Source: Litomosoides sigmodontis
Lineage: Eukaryota; Nematoda; Chromadorea; Rhabditida; Onchocercidae
NCBI GenBank assembly: GCA_963070105.1
Contig: OY718805.1
Location: 8,871,152-8,935,151, forward strand
Reading direction: 5' to 3'
Length of the DNA stretch: 64,000 nt
The notes beneath the pieces were generated by a model, which saw nothing but the letters and a program-made list of their open reading frames with translations, had not been told where the DNA came from and searched no databases. Shown piece after piece: positions 25,311-38,940 of the stretch. Every line of letters starts with the position of its first letter. Position 1 is the first letter of the stretch. Position numbers and translations under genes: made by a program.

Positions 25311-28300
25311 ATGTTTTGGTCAAGCGATCTGGCAACTCCTGTAAGCAAATTAGATGAATTATTAAAGAATGACACCGCTACGCTAGCTGATGTATTGGAA
25401 GATGACTATACGATACAAGAAATTCGTAACGGCAACCATCAGCTCATTAAATTGTACGTTTAAATTCATGATTTTAAGACTATTACATAGGATTTTTGGC
25501 CACAACCTATGTTTCGAGTGATGGGGTAGTCATTCGGGCACTGCTTGTTTCGTGCCGATGATATGATAAATGAATATATGATAGCATCTTCAATTATATC
25601 GGTTTAACATAAGATGCAATCTGTTGGTGATTCGATGTTTCTAATTTTGAAGAGTGTTTAAAATTATGAGCTTTAAGGTTATTTTAAGGCTATATATGTA
25701 ATCTTTCATAACAGTGCAGCAACTTTATGGTGCATAGTTTTTTAGTAGTACGAGTCTGAACATGGCTCGTACTGCCATGAAATTGGTGCACTTTATGAAA
25801 AAGCAGATACCTTCTATATTTCTAGGTTTCAAATGTTTTTCGCCGTTGTTTAGATGGTAATTGCTCTAAGCAAAACGAAACTTAAGAAAAGCTTTCATTT
25901 CTTATGAACTACTGCACAACGCTTTTTTTGCAGTTTAACTAGGCAGGAAGTAGTAGCGCAAATGATCAAAGGTGCATTAGAACCTGAAATCGATGAAACA
26001 TTACCACTGAAAGAACAATACAAGTATTTTTTCGTTTTTGTTTTCCCTCACATTTCTAAATATTTGAAAACTTATTGAGTGGTTTGTTGGACGTATCATG
26101 ATGGTGAATTGATTATTCAGTGTTTGGTATCAGTTATTGAAAGGTTTAACTTGAAACTTGTCATTCGTGTTTACAGAAATGCCTACCTATGTGCGGAGAT
26201 TTTATCGATAAATAATGAAGAGCTTAGTCGTGCAATTATCAATAACGAAGAAGCATGCAGTTTATTTTTCGATTTTCTGGATAGCAGAAAGCTGAATCAT
26301 GTCATCGTCAATTTTTACATGAAAATATTCTCGCAAATTATTAGTAGATTCCCTGATGAGGTAGGTCTTTCTAAGTATTTCCATTTTTGTTTTTATGTTT
26401 CAAAGAAAATACCTATCTGTTTATGTGTATGGATTAATTATACGTATGATAAAATATCCTTCAGAAATTGATGAAACTTCTTTATTCTTAGTCCGTGACA
26501 TGGTCTTTCCAGCTTGGTTATAGGTTTTGTGTACTAATTAGGAAGTCGTTTTCTAGTTGTTGAGGTGCGAAAAGGATAGTTATAGGTAGAAAACAGTGCT
26601 ATGTAATGAATTTAGATATTTCCTCGCATGAAGGAAAGTCAGTTTTTGATCAACTGTCTGAAGAGTATGAGGCATTCGGCCGTAATGGAGCTATTGTACC
26701 GTATTGTTAGTGGCCTATCAAATGCTGAACAGCAAGATTCCATTAAACAGGTAATGGTGAATTAATCATTTCGTGATTGCCTCCATTGTTTTGTTAAGCT
26801 AATTTACATGCTGACAACGTATTTTTTTCTTTTGAATGTTAAGCAGTAATGTATTTCAGTGGTGTGCGGAAAGTCGAATGGTGGAAAGTCTTTGTGACCT
26901 TCTTGCTCCAGAACAACCACCCATCGTATGTTTGTTACTGTGTCTGGTTTAGCACTGTCATCTATTATTTTTCGAACTGATATAATTGAAGAAAATTGTT
27001 AAAAATTGCTTGGCTCTGTACTATGCATGAAAAAATTATTTTGTGGTCGTAGGTCCATGACAATGTTGGTCATTTGTGGAGCGAGTTGGTGCGTATGTTA
27101 CGTGATATGCAATACGCCGCAGAATGCAAGCGGCATGATTCCTTATTGGAGAGTTTACAATCGGAGCGAAATGTTCGGCATTTAATGAGTCGTATGTTGC
27201 CTGACAATGTCGAACAACGCCGTGACTCGGTTATTGTCAATGCTGCTACAATTTTGATTACGCTTTTGGAAACTAATTTTATACCTAACTGGTTTGTTTG
27301 TTTTTTTTCCTCTGAACAACATGTGGTGCCGAAGTAAAGGTTACTAAGAGCATCGAATGTGTTACATTTGCTTCAATTTTTAATTTGTTTCGTCATGCTG
27401 ATTTTGTAGGATTCGTGAGAGACTCCTGCAAAAGGACATCAACCATACTTTAACAAAGTAGGGAAATTTCATAATTTAATCTTACTTAAGCTTCGTAGCT
27501 CACTTTCCCAAAAGTGCCATCGTCTATGGTTTTATGCGAAATAATGCATATTCGAGCTAGAAATTTCAGCCCCAGTCATCAGTTGGGAATGGAAGATCGT
27601 GGTACTCAGATGCAATGGTACGGTGGTGTACCAGTCGCAGAAAATGAACTGAACGGTACAACGGTGTGGCAGCCTGATGCAGGTCATATTGTTGAGACAG
27701 TAGTTGCTGCTTCAGCTGATCGGATTGTCAGTGCAGTAATTGATTCTCTTAAGGTAATGCATTTTTACAATGTGTTTTGTTGATAGTCCTATCTCATATT
27801 TTCATATGTCTGAATTCTAATACAATTTGATGACTGTGTTTTTATTGTTTTCAGAAAATTGTCCTTCAGTCAAATGTATTTAGGTAGGAGATGGTGATAT
27901 AAAGATGTGCAGCGATGCATGGTGTCCACTGATGCGCTTGTTGGTACTAGTGTTGGATACAAATCATATGGCAACACACCAGGCTGTTTTGGCAGCATTT
28001 TCATCTCATTCAATAAGCCCATTCAAACTCTTCCTCACTTACGTCAATACTCGTCCTCAACTTACACTCTTTCAAAACCTATTACATCAAACCATTGCTT
28101 ATATTCTTTATACGCTTTCGCCTTCTCCCTCGCCGCTTATACAGTATTTAATTAAAGTTAGTTTTTAAAAAAGTTATGGTCCATTTGTGCACTGTATGCA
28201 CACACTGTGGATCGTAGAATTATGGTTTCTAATTAGGCAATTCAAAATATTTGATTCGTCTGCAAAATAATTGATTCAACTGATAAGTTTACTTTTTATT

Positions 28301-30514
28301 TCAGTACTTTCTAATGCACACCTCATAATAGAATACTTAAAAAAGATTACATAAATTAAAATGGCCATTTATTTTCTAGTAACTTTGAATTTTTTGATTT
28401 TCATTAAAGTTAACAATTTTTTCAGGATGTAGATTTATTAGGGCATATATTGGCAGGTTGTGAAACATCACAAGCCGACTTTCTACATGGGTCTTCAAAA
28501 AGAATCCTGCATGGTTTTTATATGAATCTCGCATTATTAATTAAATGTGCTTCCGAATCTTCATGCAATGCTGAGTGTATTACTCAGTTTATTCAAGGTC
28601 GACTCAGTTTATTAAATGCATTTGCGTATACTTTATTCTGACAATTGTTTCCCATATTTTTCTCTAATTAAACAAAAGAGTGTACTATTAGTAATCGGAA
28701 ATACAAAGCTATTGGCAAAAAATACACATATTAGTGCTCTTCCAGCATCTGATCAAGCTGTTCGTTGGGAAGCTTTTTCAAAGGCAATAAAAGAATACGA
28801 AGAGAAAAATCGTGGTGATGATACAGGAATTGCTTTTCCACCAACAAGTAATGTCCTCGATACGGCGAAGATTGATGCATGTGATGTTCCTGAACCTATG
28901 GTCAGTAGTGCTGCGGAGGTATTCTGATTTGCTTTTATGTACCTCTTTTCACTCATTATATCGGATTTTAAAGTAATTTCAGTCTAGATCACAAAATTTT
29001 GGACGAAATATTTTTTAGCCCATCTCTCACGATTTTCATTTTTTATTTTAATTTTCTCCAAATTGCAGTTAATGGATGAGTATGAACGGTACTTAATACC
29101 CCGGTCGTTAGCTGAGGATGTTGCAATATCGTTTCCATGTTCTTCTCACGATACTGAGTGTGTACACTGGTTGTTTCAGAATATTATGTTATAGCTTTAC
29201 GGCTTTATAAAAAGACCGTTATAGTTGGGATAATTCCTGTGAATTTGAGAGCGGTATCATAAAGTTTCGCTTTAAAAAACACAAACAAAAAGCTGTTTGT
29301 TTGGGATTTAACAAATAAATTTATATAATTTTAGTTACGAGGTCACAGATATTGCATCGGATTTCGATATTGCGAAAGATTTTGCTAACATTGTGAGTCC
29401 TCTCTTCTATCAATCGATTTTATAACTTTCTAATGCGAATGTTAATATTAGTTAAATATTGTTTAGGGAAATGAAGATATGTTTGACGCAATGTGTGCAT
29501 TGAGAATCGATACAAGCATTATAAGTAAGGATTCAGGAGATGGACGGCCAACTGCAAGCAAGTCCAAGGTATTTAAAGTATTCACTAAAAGTGAAGAAGG
29601 CTGGAACGAAATGGATTGTTCAAGACTAGAATGAATATAAGTGTATAGTAATTGAATCCGTATAGGAAGTAGAGTGCAAGGCAACTTGTGATGATGGAGA
29701 AAACTCAAGATCAAAGCTCTCCACGTTTTGGAACAATGTTGCTCCCGCGTTGAATTCTAATGAAATCCTTTCCAACGATATTCCTGAAGCTAGTGAAAGA
29801 GGTGCACCAAAAACGAATATGACTAAAGAAGAGAGGAAAATATCAAAATGTGTCATAGGTGACTTTTTTTATGAATCATGTAAATAATTCTATTCTTATG
29901 TGAGTACATAGTATTAGAAATTTCTGCCGAAAGTCATCTTTCGTTTAAAGGCGTTGTCATGTTTCAGAAGATAAGTGGCCACAGGCCTCTTTAGTGTCCT
30001 CCTCAGATTTTGGGAACTGGGCCGATTTCACATCCATGAAGCCTGATGACTGGCCTCCACCGCAATCTCAGTCAGAGGATGACGCATGGAACGAGAGTAG
30101 TGATGACATATTTCTTAGTCCTACTGCAGCGACACTTAGTGGCGGCATCGCGTCCGTTATTATGGCAGGGCATATGAAGTAAGGATTTTTTTATATGTTA
30201 GTTTGTGATATAGTACTTTTGGTTAGTGCTAGTGAGTAAAGGTGAATATTTTATTCAGTTTTATCGTCCAGTATAATTTGAAAATTTTTTATACAATTCG
30301 TGAATTCTCTGTTGTAGTTAAAATCTAACCAGTATTTTGGTTGATACTGCATTGTAAAGCTTTAGCGGGGTATGAGAAAAGTGATTTGCTTTTTGTCTGT
30401 TACAGATCTCACGAACTTAGGTTAAGTTTTTCACTGATATCGAGACATTTACGAGAGCTGTATCTCGTAGGACGAATGAAGAATTGTGTCGAGCAAAGCA
30501 TTAATTTTATGTAG
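25311..30514 (+). CDS. saps-1: Protein phosphatase 6 regulatory subunit (SAPS domain)
   Basis: Scaffold that targets PP6 catalytic subunit. Exons: 25311-25453, 25934-26023, 26177-26360, 26616-26750, 26860-26925, 27053-27291, 27410-27457, 27570-27753, 27884-28156, 28426-28597, 28692-28918, 29069-29157, 29335-29392, 29467-29568, 29666-29858, 29968-30178, 30406-30514. Phases join, giving 840 aa, close to human PPP6R1-3. The start MFWSSDLATPVSKLDELL resembles the conserved SAPS N-terminus, and GCTTCAG immediately precedes it, a possible trans-splice acceptor. The SAPS helical core (residues 1 to about 560) includes LFFDFLDSRKLN and MELLYRIVSGL. The acidic tail has DFGNWADF, as in vertebrate tails. 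The acceptors at 27884 and 28692 were chosen because they alone keep the frame. AATAAA lies at 30543. Confidence 0.9.
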
Positions 30515-30548
30515 CTCTTTGAAATGTTGTTTCTTTCAAAGAAATAAA

Positions 30549-31943
30549 GACAAGCATTTTTCAGGAGATCCGATTCTAAAAGTTCCGAGTGTTGAAGAGG
30601 TGCATCATTTAATTTTGGATCAAAAGAATAGATTTCGTTGATTAATGCTCAGATTGGGATTACACCAGCAGGGTTCTTGCACTGTGAAATATTTAGAAAA
30701 TGTGTCGTATGCTACTGTATTCATTATGATGCTGGTTTGGCTCTTTGATTAATTTTATAACCTCTTCATTCTTTCCCCGCAAAATTTTAATTAGGTATTA
30801 ACTTTCATATATTTACTGATTTTGAAATCGAAAGCAGCATTGATCGCTTCAGTTTATATTATTTTTAATAGGATCGTTTCTTCTTTAAAAACAATTGCGG
30901 AAACAGTCTTCTGGAAAGACTATGTGTGTAGTGCTATAATCAGGTAATAAAGTGCAGTGAATAATAGTGATCAAATGATTTTGGAGTTCAAACATATTGT
31001 GTTCCCAAAAATATAGGAATGTATATGAAACTGATTGTATTTTTAGTCTTTTTTAGCTCTAGTATTTTTGATTCACGATGTGGTTATAGCGTATTTGAAT
31101 GGGGCGATGAAATTTAGGAAAGTTTGAGAGTAGAATATTTGTTGTTGCTGTTCTTGGTGATCATAATACTTTTTTATTTCTCATAGATGCAATTTTTTAC
31201 AACAGCAGTAGCTTAAACATGAGGAATAAACAAACGTGCAAGACACAATGAAGTACATATGCAGAAATGCACGTTACGCGTTCCTTATCCATATTTAAAT
31301 TGGAAACAATAAACGATGATTTACTTTGGGCTAAAATTTAAAACGGTTCTGACAGTATGATAAGATTATCTTTTACCTTTTTATAGAGTTCGTTTTGTTA
31401 ATTTCTTGCTGTAATTATTTTTTAACGTCTTTCATTAGGTTTTTTCTTCAAAATTTAAGATGTGACCATGCGCAAAATCCGTATTTTATCATTCTGCTAT
31501 GCTCTGTTTGTTTCTTTTCGGCAGTGATGTTTCACCTTAATTTAAATTTTTGAATATGCGAGAACAATTGCGATATTCATAACCGTCGTGAGTTTTGAAG
31601 TGTTCATTCAGATCACATCCATTAGATTAGATGAATATGATAGCAGATGGTGGTTAGTTTCCGCGTTTCATTGATGCGTGATGCTAAAACGTTTATGGCA
31701 GATAGATCAGTTAAAAAGATTTTGGGAAGGTGATCATCATGCAAATGGAAGTACAAAGAATATGAGCTAATTTTTTCAGGGAAAAACTGAAGAAAAAAAC
31801 GAGGGTCAAATTCAAAGGAAAGCAATTTAGGTAGGGTTGATGAGGTATAGTAAACAGGCGAGGAAAATTCAGTTGAATTATTTCTCCTAAATATATCGAT
31901 GTTAATGTTCAGTAATTGTTTTGTAGAACGAAGTGAAAAGAGG
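30549..31943. other. Intergenic region between PP6 subunit and RagA genes
   Basis: About 1.4 kb, AT-rich, with no exon I can support. Just before the RagA start, TTGTTTTGTAG at 31915-31925 looks like a spliced-leader or 5' UTR acceptor. Confidence 0.5.
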
Positions 31944-34546
31944 ATGTCAAATCGAAAAGTATTGCTGATGGGGAAAAGTGGTTCTGGGAAGACTTCAATG
32001 CGTTCAATAATATTTGCGAACTACATTGCTCGTGATACAAATCGTCTCGGACCAACAATGGAAGTAGAACATGCTCATGTTCGGTTCGTTTTTTCACTCC
32101 GTTTTATGTTGTAATTCATACCCTGAGTGATTCATAATATCAGTTTGATTTAGCGGCATACGTGCATTTTTTTTTAGTTTTTAGTTGTAACTACAATGTT
32201 GAAGAATGTAACAAAGAATAGGGCTTGGGAGCAAATAGGACTGCTTATAAACATGCATATATGTAGTACTACTCACTGTAGGTTTTTGGGTAATCTAGTA
32301 TTACATCTTTGGGATTGCGGTGGTCAGGAAGCGTTCATGGCGAATTATTTGATCTCACAAAGGGACCAAATATTCAAAAATGTTCAGGTATGCACTCTCA
32401 ACATTTACTCTTGTTGTATCAAAAATCTAAACTTATTTTAATTTAATAATCTGTGGCGGTGATTATTTACTTTAAAAAGCGGAATACTTCGTGAAGACTT
32501 AGCCTTTATAACGTTTGTAAATAAGGTGCTAATACTCGAAGTTAATTCTTCTCTTATTTCTTTCTATTTTTAGGTGCTGATATATGTATTCGACGTAGAA
32601 AGTCGTGATTTGGAAACGGACTATCGATATTACCAATCATGTCTGGAAGCACTGATTCCAAACTCACCAAATGCTAAAGTCTTTTGTCTGATACACAAAA
32701 TGGATTTGGTGTCTGAGGAACACAGGGATCAGGTTGGGAACTTACAATAGTCCACGAAAAAATTTCACATCAAATCATTTTTGGGTGACATTATCATTCC
32801 AACCTGCGTATGTTGCATATGTGATTTTGTGAGTTTATAGAAGATTTAGTTGTGCCTACTTATATATATGTCACGTAATAAAATTAATATTGTTTTGGAC
32901 GAGTATCACGAAGGATTTCACACAGTTGTATTGGATATAAGATTATATAGCTGTGTAAGCGAAAGCATCTCACTGAAACTCTCGGTGTTCGTAGATTTTT
33001 TGCATGTTTGTTAATCTCGTTTCATGTAGTGGAGAATTTTTTTTCAGTAGTGTTAATATATAATTTATTTTAGGTATTCGCAGAAAAAGAGCGAGAAATA
33101 CTGTGCAGATCGAAGGTCTCCGCGATGAATTGTGGACATTATGGACATGACGTCGTACGACAGTGCTATCGATCATCGATTTGGGATGAAACGCTTTACA
33201 AGGTATATTTTCATGCTGGTTTTATTCTTTCCATACTCTATAACTTTCAAAATCGCGACCATCCCTGATTTAGGCTTGGTCGGCTATCGTTTGTCACTTA
33301 GTACCAAATGTCGCATCAATGGAAGCAAGACTGAAACAGTTTGCTGTGATCTTGGATGCTGATGAAGTTGGTTCCCTAATTTTCGTTATGAGCAATATTT
33401 CATTCAAAAAAAATTATAGAGATCTTGTGTAATGGTATAAAATAACGTTTGCGCATTAAGTACTGGTTGCTTAATATGAATTTTTTTTAATTGTTTGCTT
33501 TTTAATTATGTCTTCCGTTTTTTTAATTTTTGAGATCTTTAAGGATGATGGCGCCATTTCTATAACTTGCAGAATATTTGAGTTCGTATTTTTTGCATTT
33601 TACAGGTGTTATTATTCGAAAAAGCGACTTTCCTTGTTATAGCACAAGCACAAATCGTCCAGCATGAGGATGTTCATCGTTTTGAAAAAGTTTCAAACAT
33701 TATTAAACAATTCAAACTATCGTGCAGGTTCTGTATTTCATTTGCATGATTTTGAAATTGAACATGAGGTCTGCGACCTTTGCTTAACTCTTCCATGGTT
33801 ATTTTTGAAAACGATTAATAAAACTTTCTTCCTTCCATGCTTTACACTTTCTACTCTTAGATTTTATTCATATTCTAAATCAATATGCCACTTTGAAAGG
33901 AAGAAAGTTTTATTAATCGTTTTCTTTATTTAAGTTCATTTATTTTTTAAGAACAATTAATTATATCAGTGGCGTACTGGAACCACTTGAATTTAAAGAC
34001 TGCAGACTTGTAAAATCAAAACATCTCGGATGTAAAGAAAATGTGTTGGAATTCCAAAGTGATGATTGTGTTCATCTTGAAAAAGTTTAATTTCAAAAAA
34101 TTTTTAAATTTTTGAGAAATTTATGAATTTACTTTTACAGTAAGCTGGGTTCCCAATTTGAATGCATGTGTGTAAGAAACAGTAAATTTGCGGCATTCAT
34201 TGATAGCTTTACCTGCAATACTTTCATCATGGTGGTCCTGTCGGATGCAACTGTTTGTGAGTTATTTCGTTTATAATGTACCGCCTTGCACCCTTAATCT
34301 TTTACTCAGAATTCTCGCAAGAATTTAAAACTGCTAACTAGATCACGCAGCTGCATAACCGAAACAAATATGACTAGCATCTTAGCTTTTGTGTTAATGA
34401 TAACGAATGACTATCGAGTATACTACATTCTTCATAAGAATCTTGTTCATGAATTATTTCAATTGTTAATTATTTCAGCATCCGCCGCAACACTGATGAA
34501 TATAAGGAACGCTCGAAAACATTTTGAAAAACTGGAAGCTCGGTAG
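31944..34546 (+). CDS. raga-1: Rag small GTPase, RagA/RagB type
   Basis: Lysosomal GTPase that pairs with RagC/D and recruits TORC1 when amino acids are available. Exons: 31944-32083, 32282-32387, 32574-32732, 33074-33202, 33274-33366, 33606-33727, 34141-34256, 34479-34546. Phases join, giving 310 aa; human RagA is 313. The P-loop GKSGSGKT is at residues 10-17, followed by the [14 protein letters not shown] switch I region. The G3 motif WDCGGQ is at 57-62 and HKMD (G4) at 123-126. The C-terminal roadblock domain includes [15 protein letters not shown] and ends [13 protein letters not shown]. All GTP-binding motifs look intact. AATAAA is at 35109, about 560 bp after the stop. Confidence 0.96.
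33807..33924. repeat. Perfect 28-bp inverted repeat in a RagA intron
   Basis: Left arm 33807-33834 and right arm 33897-33924 are exact reverse complements (GAAAACGATTAATAAAACTT and onward), with a 62-bp loop. It lies in the intron between exons 6 and 7 of the RagA gene. It could be a small MITE-like element, a foldback, or a hairpin RNA. Confidence 0.9.
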
Positions 34547-35419
34547 CAGTAAAAGTTCTTCAATATACTCACTGCCATAGTTCGTTCATCCTTATCTGTT
34601 ACAGATCGAACTGCATATTTCATATCTCGATTTAGGAATTCATTGTAATTTTGATCGTGTCATAATCTTTTTAGCAATTTTTTGATCTCTTTTTCCTTTA
34701 TAAATAATTGTGGATTGTTAGTCTATTCATTTAACGATTGCTTAATGTTATGATTTTTTTTTTGTTCTGGTAAGCAAATAACAGTTTCAGAATGATTTAA
34801 ATTGTTCTTTTAGAGCTATGAAGTGCGCTGTTACCATTTTGATGTGAAGTGATACTAACAGCATCCTCATGTTCTTATTTTATGTCTTTACGTCCATTTC
34901 CTAATTTGGATTTATGTAAAACGTAATATTACAGCTATTAAGGAATCAGTAGTTTTTCATTCTGTTTATGTATACAAAATGAGGCTAAAATAGATCGTTG
35001 TACTTACTTATATCTTCCTCAAGGATCCCTTTTATTTATGCATTTTTCCATAGTTCTAGTGTTTCCGAAACTAACGTATAATGAATGCCTGTCAGTCGGT
35101 TTTGTAAGAATAAAGATTAGTTTCTCGGCAAATATTTGTAACTTATGGTCGTATTTTTCAATAAAATATTCTGTGATTTTTGGCAAATTTTGTACTGATA
35201 TCCGTTTAACACATTAAAAGTACATTATTAACGTTTATTTAGAAATCAGTAAATATGATTCGCGAAATTCCGAAACTATGAGCTCTTGGAACCTGAATAT
35301 CATAGGAGATATGTTATCGCTATAAATTTTGGTTCTTGTTTATAAGATTTTTTTGAAGGTGTAACAATAAGAATAGGCAGCATTGCTTATTCCCGTATGA
35401 TTTAGACAACTTTTCAGGG
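34547..35419. other. RagA 3' UTR and spacer before the TMEM201-type gene
   Basis: 873 bp without a coding exon. It contains the RagA polyA signal at 35109. The TTTTCAG acceptor at 35411-35417, two bases before the next ATG, suggests trans-splicing of the downstream message. Confidence 0.6.
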
Positions 35420-38400
35420 ATGATTTGGGACGTATCATTATGGAGTGCTGGTTCAGTTGTCTTTCCTGTTCTTATTTTCTGTTTAATGTACCATATGGCT
35501 AGGTAATTTTTTTTCTGTGAAACTTGATTTGCCTTTCATTGAAACTGTTTCCAGTAGGTTTTGTTGCAGACCATTTTTGAAAGTAATGGTGAACTGTTGG
35601 TTCTGCAATGAGAATATTCGCGTCCCATATTACAGTCGAAAAGCATTTGTTTGTCCTAAATGTGGACAATACAACGGATTCAAAGAGGACGGTGATTATG
35701 ATCGATTCATTCCAGAGCAAAAATATGAATTTCTAAATCCGACGCCTGAAAAAAGGGTTTTTTCTTATTGCAACTTATGAACGTGTAGTGTTAGTGGTAA
35801 TAAGATCGTTCACATTGTGTGATAGGAGGATAATTGTTATAACAAAAAATTGTGATGTGTTAATTCAAGGCCTCTCATCTAATCTTTTCTTTTGAAGAGT
35901 TTTAAGGCAACTTAAACCATAATTGTAGGGTTGCATTTAGTATCGCAAAACATTCGTTCGTAAGGGTTCATTGAATCCTTTTTTTAATTAACTGAATTTG
36001 CATCGCGAATAGGATATCAACAATATTAAGATAATCGAAAATCGGGAATCAGCCACCACTAGCGGTTTATGTCAAAGATGCAACGTACAGCAAGCGCGTG
36101 TTCAATCTCAAATTAACAAATTTGAACCCCGAAATGAGGTTTTTTTTCTTATATTTAAGCTTATATTGGTTTCCTTGTCTGTTATTTTAGGAAATAAAAA
36201 GACATTATTTTTTCAGTGAGACAGAATTAGAAAATCGTTCAAGAAAAGTCGTGCTATATAAGTAGTTGTCTAGGACATATCAAAGGTGTCACACTCCAGT
36301 TATTGTTTCTTTTATGTGGTTATTCAATTTAAGGCAAATTTTGATGGCGAATTTGAAATATACAAAACACGTTTACGTAAGAGTTATCCTCTTTGCAATG
36401 ATTGTGAGCAGGTGGTACGAAGAAAGTTGGAATTAGATAAGGTGATTTTATATAATCTATTAAGTTTGATTTCGGTCCTCTCGCTGCAGGCGATAGAGCC
36501 GATATTTTGTAAGTTTTGGTTAAGTTGCTATGTCCAATTTCGGGTTTTTGATATAGTTCAACTGGAGAATGCAAAAAAATCCCGTTACTTTTTTTCCTGG
36601 ATAATAACAGGAAGCAATTCTTAAAGGAAGTCAACTTTTTGATGTTTTGAACCCTATACAAAAGGTAATAAAATTTTAGATGTAATTGACTTTAGCGCGA
36701 TTACTTTATTAATGTTTGATTTAATGGATAACTGCGGTATTATAGAAATTTGGTTTAAATCAACTTCAAATTGGCCGTACTGTTTCGGTCTCTACTCCTA
36801 TCCATCGTTACAACCAACCTTCACAGAAAAACACCTCTGAGGTTCTTTCTTTTTGATTTCAGATTTAAAAAAAAGTCTTTACTGAAAAAAAGTGTGTGAT
36901 ACGCTTTTTAAAAATCTACTAGTCAATAACGTTGTGAGTTACGAGAGACAAAATGCAAAAACTCATGAGTAAGATAAGTTACGAGACCAAAAATGTTTAA
37001 TTTTAATCTGGTCATGCGTATTTACGTCACTTAAATACTTGATTTATAGATCAGTGAAGTGCCACGACACGGTCGTAGTCATCGACGCTATCCTGCAGTA
37101 CTCTTCAACTGTGGACCTATCGCGAACTGTTTAAATTTGATCACATTTTCTTCTTCGTGTTGTCTTTTCGTTGCTTATTTACTACAGCTTCAGAATAACA
37201 CTACTGCTTATGTGAGTTTCAATACTTTTTGAACGCATAGGATTATCTCTTATTTAAAATAATTATCACGTTTTTTAAATAAAAACTACGATTGGTACAA
37301 ATAGCATATTTTGAATCATTTTTAGTTCGACTTGAGTCAGTTGTTACCTTGTTACGTTCTTTCTTCATGGATACCATTTTTGATGTTGCACATTTCGAAG
37401 ATAATTCTCCTTGGCCTCGGTTCGCACATTACCTCTGTAATTGTAATGCATGCCCGACGATCTTTACCTGATATCGTCACATTTTTTATTTGGTTAGTGC
37501 TTTTTTTTTGGTATGGTTGGTATTTTTTCTATTTGACAGAGACTGACATGTTTGAAGAGTATTTCATTACTTAATATTTGTCGAACATTTGTCGTCTTTA
37601 AAATAGTTTTTCCAAAGCAATTTTTGTGTTGTCTGTTACTCATTGACAATATTCAAATATAAGTGCGGTTTTATGTGATTTTGTTATGCATTCAGTACTG
37701 ATTAAGGTAGTATTTATAGTCCTAACATATATTGCTGTGCAACACTACTTTCTCTTTTAAGAATACGTGGGGATGTCACAAATTTAATTGGCGAATAGCA
37801 GCTGCTTAAGTTAGGAACAACGTTTCACGTTCCATTCGAAATATTTATCTTTAGAAGCTAACTGCTACTTTCAGGTGTGTATTGTTATTTCTAAAAAATA
37901 GTGATGGCGAGAAGCAAGAATTACTTCTTTCGCAGTTAAGTTTCGTGTCCATACTGTGCATTGTTTCATTTGCAGTTGCATTTTTTCCTCGAAAATTATT
38001 ACGCCGAAAGCGACCGAACAGGATCATACAAAGGTATTAATTAATATTATGCCAGCTCCAAAATTTATTCCAATTAATAACTGTAGTTGTCTGTGTTGTG
38101 CGCGTTACGCACATTTTTGCGTGAGTGTAAAATAATTAATGTGATGCTGTAGAAATGAAAGAAATTTTAATATTCGAAGTCTAATTAGATGTGGAATGAG
38201 ACATGGAAACAGTTAGATGCATCGTTTAAATCACTGATGTTCACTGTCAACGCTTCCCTACAAAGTCTTCTGTATTTATTCAAATAAGCGTGCATTCAGG
38301 TAATAGTAATGAGTAGGCTGTTATTCAAAACCTTGTGAAGCAACATTTCAGTGCATTTTCAATAGCAAGTACACCTATGTCACAATGCAGTACCTTATCC

Positions 38401-38940
38401 GCTCATACCAACAGGAGCGTATCCTTTTCGGGAAACGCACGAGATAGATCTTTCTCATCTCGGGAATCAACACCTGCAAGAGAATTGGGAAAACTTTTTA
38501 ATTCGTTATCACTTGGTGATGATTTAAGTCTTTCCAAAGGGATGTCAATTACGCAGCAACGGCGAGGTAACGCTTTCAAGTAAATCATGTTTTTAAGTTT
38601 TCGATGTTTTAGCTTAATCGTTATCCATAGTTATTCCCATATGAAGTAAACTTTTTCCTTTATAGGTCCTTTTGATTCCATGAAAAAACCCATACTGGCA
38701 GAGCCCCGTTTGCGAATTTCTGATGATGCTCGAGAAGGGATGTTTCTGAGAAACAGAATGCATCTTCCTACTACTCGCTATATAAGGTCATTTGCTCCAT
38801 CAACAGTCACGTCAGTGAGTATGCCGCCTAGTGTATCGAAAATTACATTGTTTAATATTGTTTGTGTGTTAGGAACGCTGTTAAGTTTAGTTCTGAATAT
38901 TTACATGTTTTACAAACTGTTTTATTCTGCCAAATTATAA
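35420..38940 (+). CDS. samp-1: Inner nuclear membrane protein, TMEM201/SAMP1/Ima1 family
   Basis: Nuclear envelope protein that helps couple the nucleus to the cytoskeleton via LINC complexes. Exons: 35420-35502, 35555-35756, 36013-36138, 36334-36441, 36611-36664, 36746-36841, 37050-37211, 37326-37492, 37902-38033, 38352-38566, 38666-38940. Phases join, giving 539 aa. A first membrane span (VVFPVLIFCLMYHM) precedes the Ima1 N-terminal zinc-binding domain with four CxxC pairs at 42-45, 61-64, 115-118 and 158-161, and the family signature MVNCWFCN and QYNGF. Three or more central membrane spans follow (exons 7-9), then a basic RKLLRRKRP segment, a Ser-rich nucleoplasmic stretch (exon 10) and a last membrane span next to the C-terminus (IVCVLGTLLSLVLNIYMF). 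The start is set by the ATG right after TTTTCAGGG. Confidence 0.9.

Noticed and set aside
33664..33933. Open frame overlapping a RagA exon
   Set aside because: It runs from an internal Met of exon 6 into the intron; the spliced frame matches RagA instead.
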